Assembly (NCBI GenBank): GCA_902793295.1
Contig: CADBDA010000013.1
Coordinates: forward strand, 1-64,000
Source of the DNA: an uncultured Bacteroidota bacterium
GTDB taxonomy: Bacteria > Bacteroidota > Bacteroidia > Bacteroidales > P3
Reading direction: 5' to 3'
DNA length: 64,000 nucleotides
A program made the position numbers and the translations under genes. Of the stretch, positions 16,204 to 22,720 are shown in pieces (position 1 is the stretch's first letter; each line of letters begins with the position of its first letter). The notes beneath the pieces are model-generated. The model searched no databases, was not told the origin of the DNA, and worked only from the letters and a program-made list of their open reading frames with translations.

Positions 16204-16290
16204 CCCTCTGCCGTCCTCAAGAACCCATGCGCCCCTCTGCCGTCCTCAAGAACCCATGCGCCCCTCTGCCGTCCTCAAGAACCCATGCGC
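16204..16290. repeat. Three perfect 29-bp tandem repeats
   Basis: The 29-bp unit beginning CCCTCTGCCGTCCTC occurs three times without change at 16204, 16233 and 16262. It sits between the protease gene and the DUF799 gene and ends 15 bp from the latter's stop codon, so it would be transcribed in the DUF799 mRNA tail. Confidence 0.92.
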
Positions 16291-16305
16291 CCTTTCCGGC
16301 CGCCA

Positions 16306-17085
16306 TCAAAGAAACGCCTTCTCCTCGTATTCCTCCACGCTGCAGTTCTTAACGTCAGCGCCGCCTTCCTCGCTCCAGGTGTATTTGATGTATGTCGGGT
16401 TGGCGTTCCGGTAGATGTCCTTCTCAAACTGGCGCAGCGTGCTGCTCGTCGGCAGGTCACGCAGCACGTAGTCGTTCACCTTCTCCACCAGAAAAGCCCT
16501 TTGGGCCGTCCCGTTGTCAAAACCCCATTCTTTGGCGAAGTTCTTGTCTCTCTTCATCACTATCGGGTCGCCCTTCAGGTTCGTCGGCACCGCCTTGATG
16601 GCCATCACCCACGTGTGCATCAGGTCATGGTTGCTCTTTGTCGATCGCAGCTGGTATTCCAGCATCGCTATCCATTTCCCGTTCTCCTCGCGCCAACGGT
16701 GCAGCGTCACCACCAGCACCGCGTCAATCCCGCACGTGCGCTGCAGCTCGCTCAAGTTGCCGTCTCTCAGCGCCTTCTGGTTGTATCCGCCGTTCTCCAT
16801 CACCTCTTTGGTCGCCGCCGTTCCCAGCACGTAGTATCCCTTCCGCACCAGCGGCCGCGTCAGCGTCATCTGCATATACGCCGTCGATGTGTTCAGCTCG
16901 TTGTTGTACGCAGCGTCCGCCGGATATTTCTCCACCTTCCGCTCCGCCTTGTCAACCACCGGCGCCACCATTATCGTCGTCGGCTGTTCGCTGTAAATAT
17001 CTTTGTATGAATTGATTTTCTTCTCGCTCTTGCAGCCTGCCGCAACTGTCAGCACCGCTGCCAAAACCCATATCAGTCTTTTCAT
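16306..17085 (-). CDS. DUF799/GNA1162 family lipoprotein
   Basis: A 259-residue lipoprotein. The start at 17085 gives a signal peptide with lipobox VAAGC; upstream in-frame codons are only basic low-complexity sequence. PTTIMVAPVVDKAERKV, YNNELNTSTAYMQMTLTRPL and KGYYVLGTAATKEVMENGGY match the DUF799 fold. These proteins form a periplasmic or outer-membrane lipoprotein set with CsgG and DUF4810 proteins. The DUF4810-like gene is directly upstream (34-bp gap), but no csgG is next to them. Confidence 0.85.
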   Translation of the reverse strand: MKRLIWVLAAVLTVAAGCKSEKKINSYKDIYSEQPTTIMVAPVVDKAERKVEKYPADAAYNNELNTSTAYMQMTLTRPLVRKGYYVLGTAATKEVMENGGYNQKALRDGNLSELQRTCGIDAVLVVTLHRWREENGKWIAMLEYQLRSTKSNHDLMHTWVMAIKAVPTNLKGDPIVMKRDKNFAKEWGFDNGTAQRAFLVEKVNDYVLRDLPTSSTLRQFEKDIYRNANPTYIKYTWSEEGGADVKNCSVEEYEEKAFL

Positions 17086-17119
17086 GGTCCGTTTCTTTTG
17101 CATTCTTGTTTCTTGAAAA

Positions 17120-17749
17120 TCACTCTTCTGCCGGCTCTTCCACCGCGTCCTCTTCCACCGCGTCCTCTTCCGAAGGTTCCGTCGCGCCCTCTTCCGCATC
17201 TATTATCACCTCTTCCACCGACTCCTCCGTCGCTTCTTCCGCACCGGTATCAGCGTCTTTTATGCTGGCGTCCAGTTCGTTGTTGCGTTCTTTCATCACC
17301 TCCGAAGCGCGCTCCTCGGCGGCCTTACGGCTCTGTTCCGACAGCCCTTCGTTCTCATCTGCCGACGCGTTCTCCGTCGTGATGCTGTTGTTGTTCTGAT
17401 ATTCCGGTATCAGCTTGCGTTTCAGCTCCATAACGTATCCGCGCGACGACGGGTAGCGCTCCATTTCCTTGTTAAACCAGCTGTTAGCCTCCGCTCTGCT
17501 TCCGCCGCTCTTCAGCAGCAGCACCGCGTATTCGCTGTAAACCCCTGGCTCCGAGTCGCCTGTCTTCCGGCATTTGTTGATGTAGCTGGCATAAGCCTTT
17601 GTCAGATTCACCAGGTTTTCCTGGCTGGCGTTCTGTTCGTATGCCAGCCGTGCCAGTGGGTCTATCACCGGTTTGCTGCCGCCGCACGCCACGGCCACCT
17701 GCATAATGGCCGCCGCCAACAACAGCTTTGCAATACTCTTTATTTTCAT
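17120..17749 (-). CDS. DUF4810-like lipoprotein with acidic tail
   Basis: A 209-residue lipoprotein (lipobox VAVAC, then GGSKP). Residues 30-125 are a short TPR-like region (LTKAYASYINKCRKTGD, VYSEYAVLLLKSGG, SWFNKEMERYPSS) typical of DUF4810 partners of GNA1162. The C-terminal 80 residues are highly acidic and low-complexity (many Glu, Asp and Ala), unlike ordinary family members. It pairs with the DUF799 gene downstream, probably in one transcript. Confidence 0.8.
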   Translation of the reverse strand: MKIKSIAKLLLAAAIMQVAVACGGSKPVIDPLARLAYEQNASQENLVNLTKAYASYINKCRKTGDSEPGVYSEYAVLLLKSGGSRAEANSWFNKEMERYPSSRGYVMELKRKLIPEYQNNNSITTENASADENEGLSEQSRKAAEERASEVMKERNNELDASIKDADTGAEEATEESVEEVIIDAEEGATEPSEEDAVEEDAVEEPAEE

Positions 17750-17946
17750 ATTCTATAGTATAATCTTTTCTTTTTCAGTTCGATAATATCGTTGTTCCGC
17801 CCACCGCCAGTCCACTTCCCACAATGCGAAACAAACTGCAAAAATACTAAAAAAATCCATTTCCGAACCATTTTCCGCCAAAAAAAACACCCCAACCATC
17901 CCCCTTCCCCCCAAAAAACCAAAAACCTCCCAAAAAACAGAAACCC

Positions 17947-18081
17947 CTTAAACCCCTTAAAGTCCTTAAAGCCCTCCAACCCCTTAAACCCCTTAAAGTC
18001 CTTAATGTCCTTAAAGCCCTTAAAGCCCTTAAACTCCTTAAAGTCCTTAATGTCCTTAATGTCCTTAAAGTCCTTAAACCC
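17947..18081. repeat. Intergenic array of fifteen exact 9-bp units (CTTAAAGTC type)
   Basis: Fifteen consecutive 9-bp units read mostly CTTAAAGTC, CTTAAAGCC, CTTAATGTC or CTTAAACCC, with no indels. Because 9 is a multiple of three, every frame translates into a tripeptide repeat, so long open frames here are artefacts. The 17750-18155 gap contains this array, a terminator (18094-18130) and an A/T- and C-rich flank with no gene. Confidence 0.92.
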
Positions 18082-18093
18082 CTTCCACCAAAA

Positions 18094-18130
18094 AAAAGAG
18101 CGGAAAACAAATCCTGTTTTCCGCTCTTTT
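18094..18130 (-). terminator. Intrinsic terminator of the sigma/CHU_C unit
   Basis: A 16-bp perfect stem (18094-18109 with 18115-18130; core GAGCGGAAAACA) with a 5-nt loop and flanking A/T tracts. It lies 25 bp behind the stop codon of the CHU_C membrane protein. Confidence 0.88.
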
Positions 18131-18155
18131 CTTAAATCTCTTTCTCTCGCACCGC

Positions 18156-19067
18156 TCATCGCAGCAAGGTGATCGTCCCTCGCTTGTGCTGCAGTCCTTT
18201 CACGGCATCCTTCACCTCAATCACATACACATACGTCCCCATCGGTTGCGCGTAGCCTTTCGCCGTGCCGTCCCAGCATTCGTTGATGTCGCGGCTGTGG
18301 TACACCTGTCTGCCGGTCCTCGAGTAGATGTATATTTCGTAACTCAGTATCGTTGTCGGATTGTTTGCAAACACCTTGAAGCACCTCACCGCGTCGTTCG
18401 TCGGGTCGTCAGGCGAGAAGGCGTTCGGTATCCATATCGCCAGACTGTCGTTGCCGCCCGATTTCGCAGCCTTTTGCTTCTGTTCCGGCGCTTTTTTGTC
18501 CGTCGTGTTGCTGGTGTTGTTCGTCGCCTTGGTGGCGTTTTCGGTGGTCGTAGTCCTTGTCGGGGTTGTCGTGGCGACGCGCTCCGTGCCGTTCGGCTGT
18601 TCTGCCGTCGCCGTCGCTTTCTTCTCGGCGGGTCGTGTCTCCTGTGCCGGCATCGTCGGTGCTTCGCTTGTCGCTGCCGTCACCGTTGCTGTCGTCGACG
18701 TCCGTTCCGTCGCCGTTGTCGCGGTTTCCTTCTCCGTCGCCGTCGCCGTCGCCGCCGTTGTCAGCAGGTCGGGCGTGGTGCTCTCGGCCTCTGTCGTGGC
18801 TGCAGCCGTCAGGGGCTGTGTCGCTGCCGTCTGCTGCACCGTCTCGGTGTTCGCCTGGGCGGTCACCACGGCGTCTTTGGCCGTCGGTGTCTCGCGCAGG
18901 GTCAGCAGCAGCGCCGCCGCCAGTCCCAACGCCACCGCCGCGCCGGCTCCCACCGTCGTCAGACGTCTCCTGCGGGCCTTCCGGCCCATCGTGGCGTTGA
19001 TCTTTTCCCACACCCGTTCGTCGGGTGCTATCTCCATTTGGTCGAATTTTTCCTTCAGTGAGCTCAT
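18156..19067 (-). CDS. Anti-sigma-like membrane protein with C-terminal CHU_C (type B sorting) domain
   Basis: A 303-residue single-pass protein. Residues 1-36 are cytoplasmic and resemble anti-sigma N-termini (LKEKFDQMEIAPDERVWEKI, then the basic RKARRRR). One membrane helix follows (about 38-58), then about 140 residues of almost pure Thr/Ala/Glu linker. The last about 95 residues are a CHU_C gliding/type IX type B domain (IPNAFSPDDPTNDAVRCF, GRQVYHS, CWDGTAKG, GTYVYVIEVKD). There is no cleavable signal peptide, so the sorting-like domain would be tethered in the periplasm. It lies 33 bp behind an ECF sigma gene, so a regulatory pair is likely (inference). Confidence 0.8.
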   Translation of the reverse strand: MSSLKEKFDQMEIAPDERVWEKINATMGRKARRRRLTTVGAGAAVALGLAAALLLTLRETPTAKDAVVTAQANTETVQQTAATQPLTAAATTEAESTTPDLLTTAATATATEKETATTATERTSTTATVTAATSEAPTMPAQETRPAEKKATATAEQPNGTERVATTTPTRTTTTENATKATNNTSNTTDKKAPEQKQKAAKSGGNDSLAIWIPNAFSPDDPTNDAVRCFKVFANNPTTILSYEIYIYSRTGRQVYHSRDINECWDGTAKGYAQPMGTYVYVIEVKDAVKGLQHKRGTITLLR

Positions 19068-19100
19068 GTTCCGAATCTCCTTATATTCTCGTTCCTTTGT

Positions 19101-19643
19101 TTATTTTTTCCGATAGTTTTTCAGCCTTTCCATCAGCTGCTTCTTCGCCCGGTGCAGGTTGCTCCGCACCGTCACTTCCGCTATCCCCAGCCGCTGTGCA
19201 ACCTCCTCCGTGCCGTATCCTTCCACTTCCACCAGGTTGAAAACCAGCCGGTACTGCTTCGGCAGCTCCGCTATGGCTTCCAGCAGGTACCACGAGTCCA
19301 GTTCGTCGTATATCTTCTCGCTCTCCTCGTAGTTGTCCGACACCATTTCCCGATCCGGCTCCTTGTCCGTCGTGCGCATCCCGCGCATGCTGTTGTTCAC
19401 CGCCGTGTTCACCATGATGGTGCGTATCCACGACTGCAGCGCGTCCCGGTTCTTCAGCCTGTGAAGCGTTTCGAAGACCTTGATGAATCCGTCGTGAAGC
19501 GAATCTTCCGCCTCGGCCGTGTTCTGGCTGTATCGCAGACACACCACGTACATCTGCTTGGCATATCGCTCATACAGCCGCCGGTATGCCCTCTGGTCGC
19601 CCTTCAGGCACGCTTCCACTAGTTGTGCTTCATCAGATTTCAT
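19101..19643 (-). CDS. ECF-type RNA polymerase sigma factor
   Basis: A 180-residue sigma-70 family factor with only regions 2 and 4. Region 2 shows YAKQMYVVCLRYSQNTAEAE and DSLHDGFIKVFETL. Region 4 shows IAELPKQYRLVFNLVEVEG, EVAQRLGIAEVTVRSNLHRA and KKQLMERL. It directs transcription of a small regulon when released. It forms an operon with the CHU_C membrane protein downstream, which looks like its anti-sigma factor. Confidence 0.93.
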   Translation of the reverse strand: MKSDEAQLVEACLKGDQRAYRRLYERYAKQMYVVCLRYSQNTAEAEDSLHDGFIKVFETLHRLKNRDALQSWIRTIMVNTAVNNSMRGMRTTDKEPDREMVSDNYEESEKIYDELDSWYLLEAIAELPKQYRLVFNLVEVEGYGTEEVAQRLGIAEVTVRSNLHRAKKQLMERLKNYRKK

Positions 19644-19700
19644 CTCCTTATTGTCACAAGGGTGCCGCTTTTCGTTGCGTGGTTGCCGTGTTAAATAATG

Positions 19701-20414
19701 TTAAAACTTGTGCTGTTGCCGCGCTCCGTCGTTCGGCGCTATCGCCACCACCGTCACCCGTCCGTCGGCAATCCTGAATTTCACCTCATATCGGTCAAAC
19801 GTCATCCCGTAAACCCGCGTCTCGTCTCGTTGGTACTGCGGTCGGGGGTCTTGTCTCAGCACCTCTTCCAGTGCGCTACGCAGCTCCGGCGACAGCGCTT
19901 CCTGCGTCCCGGCTGCCCAGTCCACCGTCGCCAGCCGCTCGGGTGCCGTGGCGGCAAAACCGCTCCGCGCCTCGGCGTGGGCGTCGCAGTAGGCTATGTA
20001 GGGCTTGATGTCCACTATCGGTGTCCCGTCCATCAGGTCGGCTCCGTCCACATGCAGCAGCGGACCTTCCTCGCTTTGCTCCGTGACGCCTATCAGCCGC
20101 ACCGACGACAGCCCCAGCGCGTTGGGCCTGAAGGGCGACCGCGTGGCGAAGACGCCCATCCGCTTGTTGCCTCCCAGCCTTGGCGGTCGCACCGTGGCGT
20201 GCCAGCCTTTCTCCTTGTTCTCCGAGAAAAGCCACACCAGCCACAGGTAGTCGAACGTGCCTATCCCGCGCAGCGCTTCGGGGTCTCGGTATTCGGGCTC
20301 GAAAACTATCGTCGCCGGCGTCCCGCCCACCAGGTTGCTCTGCCGCGGAATGCCGAATTTGCTCCCGTAGGGGCTCCGTATGTGTGCAATGGTCACTATC
20401 TCTGTCTTTTCCAT
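19701..20414 (-). CDS. trmO: tRNA (N6-threonylcarbamoyladenosine-N6) methyltransferase
   Basis: A 237-residue protein of the TsaA/TrmO family: IAHIRSPYGSKFGIPRQ at the N-terminus, FDYLWLVWLFSENKE, the family signature GVFATRSPFRPNALGLS, and GTPIVDIKPYIAYCDA. TrmO methylates the t6A base at position 37 of tRNA, using S-adenosylmethionine. It precedes a minus-strand run with PAP2 and ComB genes, with no functional link evident. Confidence 0.93.
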   Translation of the reverse strand: MEKTEIVTIAHIRSPYGSKFGIPRQSNLVGGTPATIVFEPEYRDPEALRGIGTFDYLWLVWLFSENKEKGWHATVRPPRLGGNKRMGVFATRSPFRPNALGLSSVRLIGVTEQSEEGPLLHVDGADLMDGTPIVDIKPYIAYCDAHAEARSGFAATAPERLATVDWAAGTQEALSPELRSALEEVLRQDPRPQYQRDETRVYGMTFDRYEVKFRIADGRVTVVAIAPNDGARQQHKF

Positions 20415-20435
20415 CTTGCCGCTCCTTTCTTTGTG

Positions 20436-21137
20436 CTATCGTTTCTTCCGTTTTTCCAGCTGTTTGTTGACCCACCATGTCAGGTCGGCGGTCAGCACGC
20501 CTATGCCGGCGCCTGCCAGCACGTCGCCTGCCCAGTGCCGGTCGTTGTATATCCGCAGCAGCCCCGTGGCCAGCGCCACTGCATATCCGGCCGCGCCTAT
20601 CCATCCGCTTTCCCGTCCGTATTCCAGCCGCATCAGCTCTGCCCCGCAAAAGGCGGTAGCCGTGTGTCCCGACGGAAAACTGGCGCTCGAGCCTCGGTCC
20701 GGACGCCATTCCGTCACCGTCTTTTTCAGCCCTTGAACTATCAGTGCCTGCATCACGAATGCTTCCGCCCCCATCGCTGTCAGCTCCCACAGCCCGTGCT
20801 CCGATTCCAGTCCGGCTGCCTTCAGCACCACCAGTCCGGCCAACGGCACCAGCTGCAGGTAGTTGTCCACCTCCATCGCCCGCAGTCCGCAGGCTTCCCT
20901 CCGCCACAGTTGGCTCTCTTCTCTCACCAGCAGGTTCACCCGTTTCGTCGGCTCCCACCACAGCGTCGTAACGCCGCTCAGCGTCCCCACGCCCCATACC
21001 GTCGCCGCCGCCGGCATCTCCCACACCATCTTGGCCTCCCGCCGCAAACCCACAGTGTCGCACACCGCCTGCCCCTCCGCCCGCCATCCGGACAGCATCC
21101 CCAGCATCAATGCCATTGTCAAACCAATCTGTTTCAT
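20436..21137 (-). CDS. PAP2 family phosphatase
   Basis: A 233-residue exported or membrane phosphatase. The ATG at 21137 starts a signal peptide (MKQIGLTMALMLGML). The three PAP2 motifs are present: KKTVTEWRPDR (K-x6-RP), SFPSGHTA (PSGH) and RIYNDRHWAGDV (R-x5-H-x3-D). It probably removes phosphate from a lipid phosphate such as undecaprenyl diphosphate or lipid A on the periplasmic side. There is a 21-bp gap to trmO. Confidence 0.9.
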   Translation of the reverse strand: MKQIGLTMALMLGMLSGWRAEGQAVCDTVGLRREAKMVWEMPAAATVWGVGTLSGVTTLWWEPTKRVNLLVREESQLWRREACGLRAMEVDNYLQLVPLAGLVVLKAAGLESEHGLWELTAMGAEAFVMQALIVQGLKKTVTEWRPDRGSSASFPSGHTATAFCGAELMRLEYGRESGWIGAAGYAVALATGLLRIYNDRHWAGDVLAGAGIGVLTADLTWWVNKQLEKRKKR

Positions 21138-21211
21138 GCTCCTGTTTCTATTGTCCCTAAAAAACTCCATCTCCTAAGTGGGGCAGGGGAGGGCCGCCCC
21201 TCTTTCTCCGC

Positions 21212-21931
21212 TCACTTCCCCACCAAGTATCCCTCTTCCAGTTGCGGAACCACGCTGCAGCTGTCCAGTCGCATCGCCCAGGCAATGTCCGCCGCGCAGC
21301 CCAACCGTTCCAGCCGTGCCACGTGCGTCGCTCCGGCGCAGCAGCTCCACGGGTCGCCCGCGCAGCCCTTCCACAGCGCCCGCGCCATCATCGCCCCGTC
21401 GTTCACCAGCTCCACGGTGGCGCCTTCCGCCTCCAGCCGTTCCGCCAGCGCACCGCCCATCAGCGTGTCTTCCAGCGATGGCTCTCCCTTCCATCCCGAA
21501 CACAGCACCACCACCGACTCCGCTTCCCGAAGCCTATGCGCCAGTGCCGACACGTTGGCAAACGCGCCTACATACACCTCGCCGCTCCCGGCCGTCGCTG
21601 CCGCAGTGCGTATCGCCACCGTCCCGTTCGTCGTCGAGTAGGCCAGCCGGTGGCCCTTCAAGTCCATGCCCAGGTATTCCGTGGGCGAGTTCCCGCATCG
21701 GGCGCCGTGAACCTTTTCTCCGTTCCGCTCGGCCGCCATCGTGTATCCTATCTTTCCGTACCGTTCCATCTCCGCCAGGTCCCCCAGTGGCACTATGGTC
21801 TCCGCCCCTGCCATAAAGGCGGCGCAAATGGCCGACGACGCACGCAGCACATCCACTGCCACAGTGGCATCTGCCCGCTGCAGCGTCCGCCCCTCGTAAA
21901 GCTTGGGCGATAATATAACTTCCAGTCTCAC
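21212..21931 (-). CDS. comB: 2-phosphosulfolactate phosphatase family protein (ComB)
   Basis: A 239-residue protein of the ComB family: VAVDVLRASSAICAAFMAGA, GERNGEK-type AERNGEKVHGA, GNSPTEYL, YSTTNGTVAI and VVVLCSGWKGEPSLEDTLMGG. The family hydrolyses 2-phosphosulfolactate in coenzyme M synthesis in archaea. In Bacteroidetes its role may concern sulfolactate or be unknown, and no other sulfonate genes are nearby. Confidence 0.9.
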   Translation of the reverse strand: MRLEVILSPKLYEGRTLQRADATVAVDVLRASSAICAAFMAGAETIVPLGDLAEMERYGKIGYTMAAERNGEKVHGARCGNSPTEYLGMDLKGHRLAYSTTNGTVAIRTAAATAGSGEVYVGAFANVSALAHRLREAESVVVLCSGWKGEPSLEDTLMGGALAERLEAEGATVELVNDGAMMARALWKGCAGDPWSCCAGATHVARLERLGCAADIAWAMRLDSCSVVPQLEEGYLVGK

Positions 21932-21973
21932 ACCAATATATTAAAAATGATTATTAATCAATCCAATCTAGCC

Positions 21974-22063
21974 CATCAACCCCATTAAACCTATTAAACC
22001 TATTAAACCCATCAACCCCATAAAACCTATCAACCCCATCAACCCCATAAAACCTATCAACCC
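21974..22063. repeat. Intergenic array of ten exact 9-bp units (YATYAAMCC type)
   Basis: Ten consecutive 9-bp units (CATCAACCC, CATTAAACC, TATTAAACC, CATAAAACC, TATCAACCC) without indels, lying between comB and the 3' end of the RNase P RNA gene. Same period as the 17947-18081 array but a different consensus. Confidence 0.92.
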
Positions 22064-22089
22064 CGACCTCACCCCAAAAAATAAAAAAA

Positions 22090-22457
22090 ACAGCAGCCTG
22101 TAAGCCGGGTTCTGTTTCCGCTTCCGCGGACCCCTATCATTAATCTAGGACATCCGTCGCCGAATGCCTCAATCAACCTACCCCCCGGCAACGGGCGAGT
22201 CAACCCTTTTCTGCCGGTATATTTGGTCTTTCAGCCCATAAGGCTTGCCATCAGGTACATCACTGCACCCGTCGTGAGCTCTTACCTCGCGTTTTCACCC
22301 TTACCGCTTCCGCGGCGGTATCTTCTCTGTGGCGCTCTCTGTGGCCCGCCGCTTGCGCGGCGGGCCCCTTCCCGTTAGGAAGTATGGCGACTCTCTGCTG
22401 CCCGGACTTTCCTCCCGCGGTGTCTCCACCGCCGGCGATAGGGCGGCTGCCGTTTTT
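22090..22457 (-). ncRNA. rnpB: RNase P RNA
   Basis: The minus strand carries the conserved bacterial type A core: GGAGGAAAGTCCGGGCAGCA near the 5' end, GGTAAGAGCTCACG, AGTGATGTACCTG and GATGGCAAGCC in the middle, and AGAACCCGGCTTACAGGC at the 3' end. CGGCAGCC near the start pairs with GGCTGCTG at the end (helix P1). A strong GGCCCGCCGC-GCAA-GCGGCGGGCC hairpin corresponds to the variable P12 arm. A T run (AAAAAA on plus) at the 3' end acts as terminator. Confidence 0.96.
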
Positions 22458-22463
22458 CGGCTG

Positions 22464-22471
22464 CAAAATTA
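22464..22471 (-). promoter_or_regulatory. rnpB promoter -7 element
   Basis: On the minus strand TAATTTTG followed by C, seven bases before the expected 5' end of RNase P RNA. It matches the TAnnTTTG consensus. Confidence 0.7.
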
Positions 22472-22674
22472 CTAAAAAAAATCCATATCATCCCCCGTTT
22501 CCCTCATCCCGCCTTCCCCAGCCGTCGTCCGCTCCCTCCAACTGCCATTTCCCCAGCCTTTTATCCCCTCCTCGCCACCCGTCCCCTCAGTCGTTCCTCG
22601 TCCCCCTCCATCCCCGTTCCCCGTCACGTACAATTCCCCAAAAGACCAAAATTCCCACTTCGCACACACAAAAA

Positions 22675-22700
22675 AAAGACCGGCCATGCGGCCGGTCTTT
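22675..22700 (-). terminator. Terminator of the 1066-residue CHU_C protein gene
   Basis: AAAGACCGGCC (22675-22685), loop ATGC, GGCCGGTCTTT (22690-22700), an 11-bp perfect stem followed on the minus strand by T. It is 20 bp past the stop codon. The rest of 22472-22674 is pyrimidine-rich and shows no gene. Confidence 0.9.
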
Positions 22701-22720
22701 CCCATTGTATAGTTTTTTTC

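Noticed and set aside
17746..18159. 137-residue minus-strand open frame with FKDFKDIKD-type repeats
   Set aside because: It arises from the 9-bp DNA array, which stays open in every frame; no start signal or family supports it.
18186..19061. Long plus-strand arginine/cysteine-rich frame
   Set aside because: It is the antisense shadow of the Thr/Ala linker in the CHU_C membrane protein.
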